Assembly (NCBI GenBank): GCA_900557695.1
Contig: USTP01000009.1
Span: 1-20,021, forward strand
Length of the DNA: 20,021 nucleotides
From: an uncultured Thermoanaerobacterales bacterium
GTDB lineage: Bacteria; Bacillota; Clostridia; Christensenellales; UBA1242
Direction: 5' to 3'
Made by a program: the position numbers and the translations under genes
The notes under the pieces: model-generated
Database searches by the model: none
What the model saw: the letters and a program-made list of their open reading frames with translations, nothing else
Told to the model about the DNA's origin: nothing
In this document: positions 1-6,665 of the stretch, in pieces
How positions within the stretch are numbered: position 1 is the first letter of the stretch
Layout: the number at the start of each line of letters is the position of its first letter

Positions 1-22
1 ATCTAAAAAGGTGCTCTTTTTT
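1..22. repeat. 22-nt repeat, terminator-like, copy 1
   Basis: This stretch is identical to 9655-9676 except at one position (T versus G at base 12). It can fold as a short A5G/CT5 hairpin with a T run, so it may be the terminator of a gene just left of the window. It sits three bases before the -35 box of the surface-protein promoter. The hairpin is weak, so its function is uncertain. Confidence 0.5.
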
Positions 23-24
23 AG

Positions 25-55
25 TTGACAAAACTCTTGGGGGGGGGGGTATTAT
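25..55 (+). promoter_or_regulatory. Promoter with an 11-G tract in the spacer
   Basis: A consensus -35 TTGACA (25-30) is followed by AAACTCTT, eleven consecutive G (39-49) and a -10 TATTAT (50-55). The spacer is 19 bp, two longer than the 17-bp optimum. Loss of two G would restore 17 bp. Homopolymer tracts between -35 and -10 are a known cause of phase-variable transcription; the porA promoter of Neisseria meningitidis is the textbook case. Eleven G in a row is conspicuous in this AT-rich DNA. Transcription from here would give a leader of about 140 nt before the surface-protein start. That this promoter is phase-variable is inferred. Confidence 0.7.
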
Positions 56-113
56 ATTTTTGAAATAAAAAATAAAAACAAATATTGGATGGGAAAGCGA
101 GAGCAAAATGTTC

Positions 114-137
114 CAAGGTGCCCTGCAAGGTGCGTAG
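114..137 (+). repeat. Two 12-nt imperfect direct repeats in the leader
   Basis: Bases 114-125 and 126-137 both begin with CAAGGTGC and end in G, with differences in the three bases between. They lie in the untranslated leader of the surface-protein gene, in a locally GC-richer stretch. An ATG at 108 opens a 9-codon frame across them (MFQGALQGA), but no good ribosome site precedes it. I recognise no riboswitch class here. Confidence 0.4.
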
Positions 138-204
138 GCTAGAAAGACGAATATGTTAAACTAAAAGAGTAATAAAAATAAAGCATAAAGCAAAGGATAA
201 ATGT

Positions 205-1659
205 ATGGGAAAGATAGGAAAAAGAATAATAGCGGTAGTAATGCCAATAATAATGGTGGCTATCATTTCACTATGCCTATGTTTGGCTATGGCTAACAAG
301 GATGTTGGGAATAATAACGTAGATTATAATAGCAACAAAACTCCAATATATTTTGCAAGTGCAGAAGAAACAGGAGCAAGCACAGCGTCTTCAAGTGAGA
401 AAGGTGGAGCTATATATGTAGGCGTTAACGCAAACTACACGATGAAGGGCGGAACAATAGAGGGAAAAACAAACACCTATGGTGGAGCAGTGTTTATATC
501 AAGCGGAGCCACCTTTACCATGGAGGGCGGAACCATAACAGGCTGCCAAGCAAAGTATGGCGGAGCGATATATGTGGCAAGTGGAGGAACTTGCAACATA
601 TATGGCGGAAGCATAACAGGAAACAAGGCAGAGCATGCCCCAGCGATATATGTAGAGGATGGTGGAACGCTAAATATACAAAATGATGCGGTTATAGAGA
701 ATAATGAATATTCACCATATATCTTTATTTCATCAGACACAATACAAGTTGGTGGAACCTATGAAGGGATCGTATCAACCTTGTATCTACACTATATAGA
801 GTTTGGCTCATATCCGCAAACCTATGTAGGCGATAGCATGAATTCTACATTAGAAACATGGTATACAAATAATAGTCCAGCAAATTTAAAGACATATACA
901 ACAAGGGAAAACGCCGATTATAACTCAGGTGTGTACACTAGCCACATGTATACAGACGGAGAGATATACGCAAGAGGCTACTCGTATAGTCGTATAGCAC
1001 ACAAATATTCCACAGGAGATTACGTACCAGACGACGGAACAGTGGTATGGTTTAAAGTAGAACCAATAAGATGGCTGGTGCTAAATTATGACGAATACAT
1101 AGCTGGGACAGACACGGAACTAGAACTTCTAAGCGAGCTAGTGTTAACTGGCTATATATACTTCAACGCATCAGATGATGACGGAAACAGTTGGGAAACA
1201 TCGTATATTAGAGAGTGGGCAAATGGAACTTTCTACAATAGTGCTTTTGCAGCAGATGAACAGGAAATTATAGCCACCAGCACGGTATTAAACAATGTAG
1301 AAGGAGATTATGATAGACCCCCCACTTCAGATGGAACAGGACCAACAACATATGATAAGATATATTTAAGAAGTCGTGACGAAATGAGTAGTGGATTGTT
1401 TTCTACAGGAACAACAGACCAAGACTATGCAAGAAGATTATGTAGCCCAACAGACTTTGCGTTAAGCAATTGGGCTGATATGGACACAGATTGTACAACG
1501 AGTTATAGGGCAGGAACGAGCTACTACTGGACTCGGTCGGCGAGGAGGTTCGCTTCTTCTCCTTACGCCTATATTGTGGTCCGTGATGGTAGCTTCGGCA
1601 TCATTTCTGTGTACGGTTCGAGCTGCGGCGTTCGGCCCGCATTAAGGCTAGCCCTCTAA
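205..1659 (+). CDS. Secreted surface protein: GGA-repeat region plus DUF6273-like C-terminal domain
   Basis: A 484-residue protein with an N-terminal signal or anchor segment (basic residues 3-8, hydrophobic 9-30). Four 26-residue units follow (67-170), each beginning GGAIYV or similar with an inner GGxIxG motif; such repeats usually form a right-handed beta-helix, as in Pmp-type surface proteins. From about residue 193 (IEFGSYPQT) to the end it resembles DUF6273, with the typical WFKVEPIRWLVL segment and terminal YWTRS...GVRPAL. I take this as a C-type-lectin-like fold related to DUF1566; that relation is inferred. ATG 205 is preferred over ATG 201 because 201 is out of frame and AAAGGA (192-197) is well placed. 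No sorting signal is seen. The final ~45 codons differ sharply in base composition (see the variable-region entry). Ligand and function are unknown. Confidence 0.85.
   Translation: MGKIGKRIIAVVMPIIMVAIISLCLCLAMANKDVGNNNVDYNSNKTPIYFASAEETGASTASSSEKGGAIYVGVNANYTMKGGTIEGKTNTYGGAVFISSGATFTMEGGTITGCQAKYGGAIYVASGGTCNIYGGSITGNKAEHAPAIYVEDGGTLNIQNDAVIENNEYSPYIFISSDTIQVGGTYEGIVSTLYLHYIEFGSYPQTYVGDSMNSTLETWYTNNSPANLKTYTTRENADYNSGVYTSHMYTDGEIYARGYSYSRIAHKYSTGDYVPDDGTVVWFKVEPIRWLVLNYDEYIAGTDTELELLSELVLTGYIYFNASDDDGNSWETSYIREWANGTFYNSAFAADEQEIIATSTVLNNVEGDYDRPPTSDGTGPTTYDKIYLRSRDEMSSGLFSTGTTDQDYARRLCSPTDFALSNWADMDTDCTTSYRAGTSYYWTRSARRFASSPYAYIVVRDGSFGIISVYGSSCGVRPALRLAL
403..714 (+). repeat. Four 78-bp in-frame repeats (26-residue units)
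   Basis: Units at residues 67-92, 93-118, 119-144 and 145-170 have the same length. Each starts GGAIYV, GGAVFI, GGAIYV or APAIYV and carries a central GGTIEG, GGTITG, GGSITG or degenerate NDAVIE. The fourth unit is decayed, which suggests it caps the array. Identical period with diverged sequence indicates old duplication rather than recent slippage. Confidence 0.75.
1525..1656 (+). other. Candidate DGR variable region (adenine-depleted 3' end)
   Basis: In 1531-1640 I count 12 A in 110 bases (about 11%) and about 58% G+C, whereas 1261-1320 in the same gene has 24 A in 60 (40%). The stretch lies at the extreme 3' end of a surface-protein gene, encodes the last part of a putative lectin-like fold (YWTRS to GVRPAL), and most of its codons end in C or T. 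Adenine-specific loss in such a position is the hallmark of a DGR target: template adenines are replaced at random, and AAY codons become NNY. The GC-rich stretch 1621-1640 just before the stop resembles an initiation-of-mutagenic-homing site. No reverse transcriptase or template repeat was found in this window, so this remains an inference. Confidence 0.65.
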
Positions 1660-1723
1660 TATCTTTTTAATTTAAGTAATATGTGTGGTGGAATTTTAGT
1701 AATCTAAAAACAATATTAAACAC

Positions 1724-1752
1724 TTGACGAAAGTTAAATTTTAAGTTAATAT
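1724..1752 (+). promoter_or_regulatory. Promoter of the T-box/ileS unit
   Basis: TTGACG (1724-1729) and TAATAT (1747-1752) are 17 bp apart, with one or two mismatches per box. The predicted start near 1759 lies about 20 nt before the base of T-box stem I. Confidence 0.7.
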
Positions 1753-1759
1753 ATTATTA

Positions 1760-2031
1760 CAATTTGATAAATGCGTTTTGAGGTAGGGCACGCTTTTGCA
1801 AGGTTAGCTATTTGGCTTTAAGCCAAGAAAAGAGATGCTGTGGTTGGTGCAAACAGCTGGCAAGGGTGCAAAAGTATCGCCTACTTAGCAGAAAGGCTGA
1901 ACGAACTTTTTGTTTTATTAAGCTTTTTCGGGAATTCCCGTTATAGAAGATTTGCATGATAGTGCAAAGGAATTGTAAATGGTAAACGATTGCCCTAAAG
2001 CCGTTTTTTACAATGGCTTTGGGGCTTTTTT
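1760..2031 (+). promoter_or_regulatory. T-box leader with AUC (Ile) specifier upstream of ileS
   Basis: Stem I closes by AGGTAGG (1781-1787) with CCTACTT (1880-1886), then CTTTTGCA (1793-1800) with TGCAAAAG (1867-1874). The conserved distal arm is clear: AGAGATGCTG then GGTTGGTGCAAAC (1831-1854). The specifier position holds ATC (1876-1878), an Ile codon matching the downstream ileS. A TTAGC/GCTGA hairpin (1885-1901) and a CGGG-AATT-CCCG hairpin (1929-1940) could be stems II and III. The canonical AGGGTGGNACCGCG element is missing, but ATTGTAAA-TGGT-AAACG (1972-1988) pairs with CGTTT-TTTACAAT (2002-2014), leaving TGGT (1980-1983) bulged to receive the ACCA end of uncharged tRNA-Ile. This structure excludes the terminator at 1992-2025, so uncharged tRNA-Ile should raise ileS transcription. 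Confidence 0.88.
1992..2031 (+). terminator. Attenuator terminator of the T-box leader
   Basis: GCCCTAAAGCC (1992-2002) pairs with GGCTTTGGGGC (2015-2025) over 11 bp with one U-G pair and a 12-nt loop, followed by six T (2026-2031). The loop and both arms overlap the antiterminator helix, making the two folds mutually exclusive. Confidence 0.9.
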
Positions 2032-2047
2032 ATAAGGAGAGGGGCAG

Positions 2048-5000
2048 ATGTATAATAAAGTTGATGCAAACTTAAACTTTGTGGAAAGAGAGAAAGAGGT
2101 TGTAGATTTTTGGCAAAAAAATGATATATTAAACAAGATGATAGCAAAAAACAAAGATGGCAAACTTTTTTCATTCTATGAGGGGCCACCAACGGCTAAT
2201 GGTAAGCCACACATTGGGCATGTTTTAACAAGAACCATAAAAGACCTTTTTTTAAGGTATCACACAATGAAGGGCGAAAATGTTTTAAGAAAAGCAGGAT
2301 GGGATACGCATGGGCTTCCTGTTGAGCTTGAGGTTGAAAAACAGATAGGCTCTACTGGCAAGCAAGACATAGAGAAATATGGCGTTGAACCATTTATTGC
2401 AAAGTGCAAGGAAAATGTTTGGCTGTATAAAGACATGTGGGAGAAGTTTTCTGCCCGCATGGGCTACACTGCCGACCCTGAGCACCCATACATAACCTAT
2501 GACAATAATTATATTGAAAGCGTTTGGTGGAGCTTAAGTGAGCTTCACAAGAAAGGCTATCTATACAAGGGCTATCGCGTTAGGCCATATTGCCCTAGAT
2601 GTGCAACTAGCCTTTCTAGCCATGAGGTGGCGCAGGGGTATAAAGATGTTAAGGAAAAGTCTGTGTTTGTTCGCTTTAAAAAGGTTGGCGAGGAAAACAC
2701 CTACTTTCTAGCATGGACCACAACTCCTTGGACGCTTCCTTCAAATGTTGCCTTGGCTATGAACCCAAATGAAACCTATGTGAAATTAAAAGATGGAAAC
2801 GACTACTATATTATGGCAAAGGCTCTTATTCACACGCTGTTTAAAGAGGGAGAATATGAGATTGTAGAGGAAAGACATGGCAAAGAATATGAATATGCAA
2901 AATATATTCCGCTTTTCAACTTTGCGTATGAGAAGAATAAAGACAAGGCGTTTTTCGTTACAATGGCCGACTATGTTACTTTAACAGACGGAACTGGCAT
3001 TGTTCATATAGCTCCTGCCTTTGGTGAAGATGATAGCGGGGTTGGAAAAAGGTATAATCTTCCATTTGTTCAACTTCTAGACGAAAAGGGCTGTTTAACG
3101 GCAGAATGTGAGGAGTTTGCAGGCGTGTTTGCCAAAGATGCCGACCCTCTTATTATAAAAAGGCTAAAGGCAGAAAAAAAGCTTGTTCGAGAGATGCAAT
3201 ATGAGCACAGCTATCCTTTCTGCTGGAGATGTGGAACTCCGCTTCTGTACTATGCTGGGTCGAGCTGGTTTGTGGCAGTAACAAAGGCAAAAGACAAACT
3301 TATTGAAAACAACAATAAAATTGATTGGCGCCCAGATAATGTTAGGGATGGCAGAATGGGTGGTTTTCTTCGCTCGCTTATTGACTGGGACCTTGGCAGA
3401 AAGCGTTATTGGGGAACTCCACTTCCTATTTGGACATGCGAGTGTGGGCATGAAAAAGCGGTTGGAAGCATTGCCGAGCTTAAAAAACTAGGTAATATTC
3501 CTAGCGGCCAAGAAATAGATCTTCACAAGCCTTTTGTAGACAAAATAACCTTTAAGTGCGAGAAGTGTGGCAAAACCATGACGCGCGTTCCAGAGGTTAT
3601 CGACTGCTGGTATGACAGCGGAAGCATGCCATTTGCGCAGTATCACTACCCATTTGAAAATAAGGAATTGTTTGAAAAAGCATTCCCAGCCGAATATATA
3701 AGCGAGGGAATGGACCAAACAAGGGGTTGGTTTTATTCGCTACTTGCTATAAACACGCTTTTGTTTGGCAAGTCGCCATATAAAAGATGTTTGCCTCTTG
3801 GGCTTGTTAACGATGAGTTTGGGAAGAAAATGAGCAAGAGCCTTGGCAATGTGGTTACGCCTTGGGAAGTGTTTGACAAGCAGGGAGCAGATGCTGTTAG
3901 ATGGTATTTCTATAGTGCAAACGCGCCTTGGCTTTCAACAAACTTCAAAAAGGAAACCATGGAAGAGTATCAAAGAAAAACCATGGGCACGCTATGGAAC
4001 ACCTACGCTTTCTACATACTTTATGCGAACATTGATAAATTTGATGGTAGCAAGCACAAAATAGATGGCGTTAAGCTTTCTATGCTAGACAGATGGATAA
4101 TCTCTGAGTTAAACTCGCTTATAATGAAAGTTACAAACTATCTAGAAGATTATGTATCTTGTGAGCCAGCAAGGCTTATTGCAGAGTTTGTTGATAGTTT
4201 GTCGAACTGGTATGTTAGAAGAAGTAGGGAAAGATTTTGGGCAAGTGGAGAAACAGACGATAAAACTGCAGCTTTCACAACGCTTAACTATGTGCTAATA
4301 AACCTTATTAAACTTATGGCGCCATTTGTTCCAGAGTTTACAGAAAGCATCTACCAGAACCTTGTTAGAAGTGTTTATAGTGGTGCGCCTATTTCTATTC
4401 ATTTATGCGAGTATCCAAAGGCAGATAAGAAACTTATAGACAATAAGCTAAACGAAAGTATGCAAACCTTGCTAGAAATTGTTGTGCTTGGTAGAAGTGC
4501 TAGAAATATGAGCAGTATGAAAAACCGCCAGCCACTTGCTGAGATGGTTATAGCAAGCCTTAAAGATTTAAAACTAAGCAAGGAAATGCTAGAACTTATT
4601 AAAGACGAACTAAACATAGAAAAAGTTGAGTTTAGAAAAGATGCTAAGGAGTTTTTAAACTACATAGTTAAGCCAAACTTAAAAACTCTAGGGCCAAAAC
4701 TTGGAAAAACTTTAGGCGAGCTTAGAAATTATCTGTTAAACGCAGATGGAACAAGCCTTGCCGAAGAAGCACTTGAAAGCGGGAAGATAGTAGTTAAACT
4801 TTCTGGCGGGGAAATAGAGATTTCAAAAGATGATCTTTTAATAGAACCAATAAGCAAGCCTGGTTATGTTGCAGACACTGCAAACGGTATAACTGCTATT
4901 CTAGACACAAATTTAACAGAAGAACTTATTGAAAAGGGCAATGAAAGAGAGCTTGCAAGTAAAATTCAAACTCAAAGGAAAGAGGCGGGCTTTGATGTTG

Positions 5001-5185
5001 CCGACCATATAAACATTTATATTAAAGCCAGCAAGAATTTTGAGGACTTTGCGCTTAAATATAAAAATCAAATTATGGCCGACACGCTTGCCGATAGCCT
5101 AACCGTTTCTGCATCTCAAGGCTATGAAAAGGAAAACGACATAAACGGCGAGAAAGTTCTTGTTTCTATAGAAAGAGTAAAATAA
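2048..5185 (+). CDS. ileS: Isoleucyl-tRNA synthetase, type 2 (eukaryote-like)
   Basis: This cytoplasmic class I synthetase charges tRNA-Ile with isoleucine. The 1045 residues include HIGH at 55-58 (PPTANGKPHIGH), the WDTHGLPVELEVEK segment just after it, the CP1 editing domain with TTTPWTLPSN, and KMSKS at 594-598, followed by an anticodon-binding domain and a long C-terminal extension. A Cys pair CECGH...CEKCG around residues 463-510 looks like an internal zinc site. The length (type 1 enzymes are usually ~920) and RKAGWDTHGLPVE match type 2 IleRS, the group that includes mupirocin-insensitive enzymes; low mupirocin sensitivity is therefore an inference. The start at 2048 is set by a strong AAGGAGAGGGG just upstream and follows the T-box terminator by 16 nt. 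It is transcribed alone, with no gene close behind. Confidence 0.98.
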   Translation: MYNKVDANLNFVEREKEVVDFWQKNDILNKMIAKNKDGKLFSFYEGPPTANGKPHIGHVLTRTIKDLFLRYHTMKGENVLRKAGWDTHGLPVELEVEKQIGSTGKQDIEKYGVEPFIAKCKENVWLYKDMWEKFSARMGYTADPEHPYITYDNNYIESVWWSLSELHKKGYLYKGYRVRPYCPRCATSLSSHEVAQGYKDVKEKSVFVRFKKVGEENTYFLAWTTTPWTLPSNVALAMNPNETYVKLKDGNDYYIMAKALIHTLFKEGEYEIVEERHGKEYEYAKYIPLFNFAYEKNKDKAFFVTMADYVTLTDGTGIVHIAPAFGEDDSGVGKRYNLPFVQLLDEKGCLTAECEEFAGVFAKDADPLIIKRLKAEKKLVREMQYEHSYPFCWRCGTPLLYYAGSSWFVAVTKAKDKLIENNNKIDWRPDNVRDGRMGGFLRSLIDWDLGRKRYWGTPLPIWTCECGHEKAVGSIAELKKLGNIPSGQEIDLHKPFVDKITFKCEKCGKTMTRVPEVIDCWYDSGSMPFAQYHYPFENKELFEKAFPAEYISEGMDQTRGWFYSLLAINTLLFGKSPYKRCLPLGLVNDEFGKKMSKSLGNVVTPWEVFDKQGADAVRWYFYSANAPWLSTNFKKETMEEYQRKTMGTLWNTYAFYILYANIDKFDGSKHKIDGVKLSMLDRWIISELNSLIMKVTNYLEDYVSCEPARLIAEFVDSLSNWYVRRSRERFWASGETDDKTAAFTTLNYVLINLIKLMAPFVPEFTESIYQNLVRSVYSGAPISIHLCEYPKADKKLIDNKLNESMQTLLEIVVLGRSARNMSSMKNRQPLAEMVIASLKDLKLSKEMLELIKDELNIEKVEFRKDAKEFLNYIVKPNLKTLGPKLGKTLGELRNYLLNADGTSLAEEALESGKIVVKLSGGEIEISKDDLLIEPISKPGYVADTANGITAILDTNLTEELIEKGNERELASKIQTQRKEAGFDVADHINIYIKASKNFEDFALKYKNQIMADTLADSLTVSASQGYEKENDINGEKVLVSIERVK

Positions 5186-5223
5186 TAGGTTATTTGTTGA
5201 AATTTTAGATAATTTATAATATT

Positions 5224-5247
5224 TTTTACATTTTTAAAAATGTAAAA
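5224..5247. promoter_or_regulatory. 24-bp perfect palindrome, possible operator
   Basis: Bases 5224-5235 (TTTTACATTTTT) are exactly reverse-complementary to 5236-5247. No T run follows on the plus strand, so it is a poor intrinsic terminator for ileS. It covers the -35 region of the promoter for the small gene at 5303, as a repressor site would. I cannot match it to a known regulator. Confidence 0.5.
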
Positions 5248-5261
5248 CCTTCCTGTATAAT
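5233..5261 (+). promoter_or_regulatory. Promoter of the small ORF at 5303
   Basis: A consensus -10 TATAAT (5256-5261) has TTTAAA (5233-5238) 17 bp upstream. Transcription would begin near 5268 and give a ~35-nt leader carrying the Shine-Dalgarno of the small ORF. Confidence 0.6.
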
Positions 5262-5302
5262 AAAAAAATAAAAAAGCAAACTAAAAACAGGGAGGTTTTT
5301 TT

Positions 5303-5419
5303 ATGAATAATTTAGAGGTTTATGTGGCAAATATTCCAAAGCAGGAAAGTATTGTTAAAGTGATTAAAGATAATAGCGAAGACACATATGTTTTTTGTGC
5401 ACCTGAAACTATAGACTAG
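5303..5419 (+). CDS. Small protein of unknown function, possibly truncated by an amber codon
   Basis: ATG 5303 follows a strong AGGGAGG (5289-5295) at 7-nt spacing and its own consensus -10, which is good support for translation. The 38-residue product begins MNNLEVYVANIPKQ and ends FCAPETID. It has no membrane segment and no motif I recognise. The frame stays open after the TAG (5417-5419) for 24 more codons, encoding LAILRRDKKLKDKILDTSE and five further residues, to a second TAG at 5492-5494. So it may be a decayed ~63-residue gene rather than a true 38-residue one. The extra codons overlap the rpmE promoter, which argues for caution. In-frame TAG elsewhere (rpmE end) behaves as a stop. Confidence 0.5.
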   Translation: MNNLEVYVANIPKQESIVKVIKDNSEDTYVFCAPETID

Positions 5420-5462
5420 CTTGCAATTTTGCGAAGAGATAAAAAATTAAAAGATAAAATAC

Positions 5463-5491
5463 TTGACACAAGCGAAAAGCTATATTATAAT
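5463..5491 (+). promoter_or_regulatory. Consensus promoter of rpmE
   Basis: TTGACA (5463-5468) and TATAAT (5486-5491) are both perfect and separated by exactly 17 bp. The predicted start near 5498 lies about 27 nt before the rpmE ATG, as expected for a highly expressed ribosomal-protein gene. Confidence 0.9.
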
Positions 5492-5524
5492 TAGCCGTGC
5501 AAAAGAAAATTAAAGGGGCAGAAT

Positions 5525-5734
5525 ATGAAACAGAACATACATCCAGATTACCATGAGGTTACAGTAACTTGTGCTTGTGGCGAAACTTTTAAAACTGGTT
5601 CAACAAAGAAAGGCGATGAAATTAAGATTGATATTTGCAACAAATGTCATCCATACTTTACTGGCGCTCAAAAGATTGTTGATGCTGGTGGAAGAGTAGA
5701 GAAGTTTAACAAGCGTTATAACAAACAAAAGTAG
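5525..5734 (+). CDS. rpmE: 50S ribosomal protein L31, zinc-binding (C+) form
   Basis: The 69-residue product is standard in length for L31. It begins MKQNIHPDYHEVTVTCACG and carries the zinc-ribbon cysteines of the C+ type: CAC near residues 17-19 and CNKC at 38-41, followed by HPYFTG. L31 bridges the small and large ribosomal subunits at the central protuberance region. AAAGGGG just upstream sets the start. It has a private promoter (5463-5491) and an intrinsic terminator (5747-5772), so it is monocistronic. Retention of the cysteines means this copy should bind zinc; no Zur-type site is apparent. Confidence 0.97.
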   Translation: MKQNIHPDYHEVTVTCACGETFKTGSTKKGDEIKIDICNKCHPYFTGAQKIVDAGGRVEKFNKRYNKQK

Positions 5735-5746
5735 CTGATTTATTTT

Positions 5747-5772
5747 AGTGCAAGTTTTTGCTTGCACTTTTT
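5747..5772 (+). terminator. Terminator of rpmE
   Basis: AGTGCAAG (5747-5754) pairs perfectly with CTTGCACT (5761-5768) around a TTTTTG loop, followed by a T run to 5772. It begins 13 nt after the rpmE stop. Confidence 0.9.
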
Positions 5773-5837
5773 AATGTGTAATTTATTAAGTTTTATTTAG
5801 GGCTTAAAAAGTTGCACATTTTTTATTGTAGGGAATT

Positions 5838-6665
5838 ATGAAAGTTAAGGAAATAACTATAAATGCCAACAAAGCTTTAGAAAAAATTGGGCTTGAAAAA
5901 AGCGAGGGCGAATGGCTGGTGGCGCTTGTTTTGGGCATAAAAAGAAGTGAAGTTTATGGCGAAAAGCAGGTAACAGAGGGTGAAGTAAAAAAGGTAAACC
6001 GCGCTTTAAAAGAAAGGCTTAAGGGAAAACCATTGGCATATATTGTTAAAAATCAAGAGTTTTATGGCAGAACCTTTACTGTGAACAGGCATGTTTTGGT
6101 GCCACGCCCAGAAACAGAGGAGCTTGTGGCGTTTGCCAAAAAATATGTAAATGAAAACAGCCATGTTTTAGATATAGGAACAGGCAGTGGGGCAATAGCC
6201 ATTACAATAAACAAAGAAACAGGTGCCTTTGTTACGGCGGTAGACATAAGCAGGCGTGCCTTAAAAATCGCTCAAAAAAATGCAAAAAATAATCATGCAA
6301 ATATTGAATTTATTAAATCAAACCTATTTAGTGCTTTAAAAAACAGAAAGTTTGACTTAATTATTTCAAATCCACCCTACATATCAAAACTAGAATACAA
6401 AAACCTAGACAAGTCTGTTAAAAACTTTGAGCCGAAGTTAGCGTTATATGGTGGGAAAGATGGGCTTAGCTTTTATAGAGAAATTGCTAAACTTGCACCT
6501 AAGTATTTAAACGAAAATGGTTATCTACTGCTAGAAATAGGGTATATGCAGGCTAAAAGTGTTATAGATATTTTAAAAGAAAATTTTGAAGAAATAGAGC
6601 TTAAAAAGGACCTAGAGGGAAACGACAGAATGATTAAAGCTAAAAAAAGGAGTAAAGATGTTTGA
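5838..6665 (+). CDS. prmC: Release factor glutamine methyltransferase PrmC (HemK)
   Basis: This enzyme transfers a methyl group from S-adenosylmethionine to the glutamine of the GGQ motif in release factors RF1 and RF2, in the cytoplasm. The 275 residues fit the family. An N-terminal helical domain (1-80) leads to PRPETEEL (89-96), the SAM-binding DIGTGSG (112-118), VDIS (135-138) and the substrate-glutamine motif NPPY (178-181). A short GGG precedes ATG 5838. The gene overlaps the start of prfA by 8 nt, so the modifying enzyme is co-expressed and probably translationally coupled with one of its own substrates. In Bacillus the order is prfA then prmC; here prmC comes first. No clear promoter was identified in 5773-5837. 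Confidence 0.96.
   Translation: MKVKEITINANKALEKIGLEKSEGEWLVALVLGIKRSEVYGEKQVTEGEVKKVNRALKERLKGKPLAYIVKNQEFYGRTFTVNRHVLVPRPETEELVAFAKKYVNENSHVLDIGTGSGAIAITINKETGAFVTAVDISRRALKIAQKNAKNNHANIEFIKSNLFSALKNRKFDLIISNPPYISKLEYKNLDKSVKNFEPKLALYGGKDGLSFYREIAKLAPKYLNENGYLLLEIGYMQAKSVIDILKENFEEIELKKDLEGNDRMIKAKKRSKDV

Noticed and set aside
1862..1874. AAGGGTGCAAAAG as the T-box sequence itself
   Set aside because: It lacks UGGN and is needed for pairing with 1793-1800 in stem I; the UGGU bulge at 1980-1983 fits the antiterminator better.
5417..5419. TAG read as pyrrolysine or as a reassigned codon
   Set aside because: rpmE ends in TAG at exactly the normal L31 length, RF1 is present, and no other in-frame TAG interrupts a real gene here.
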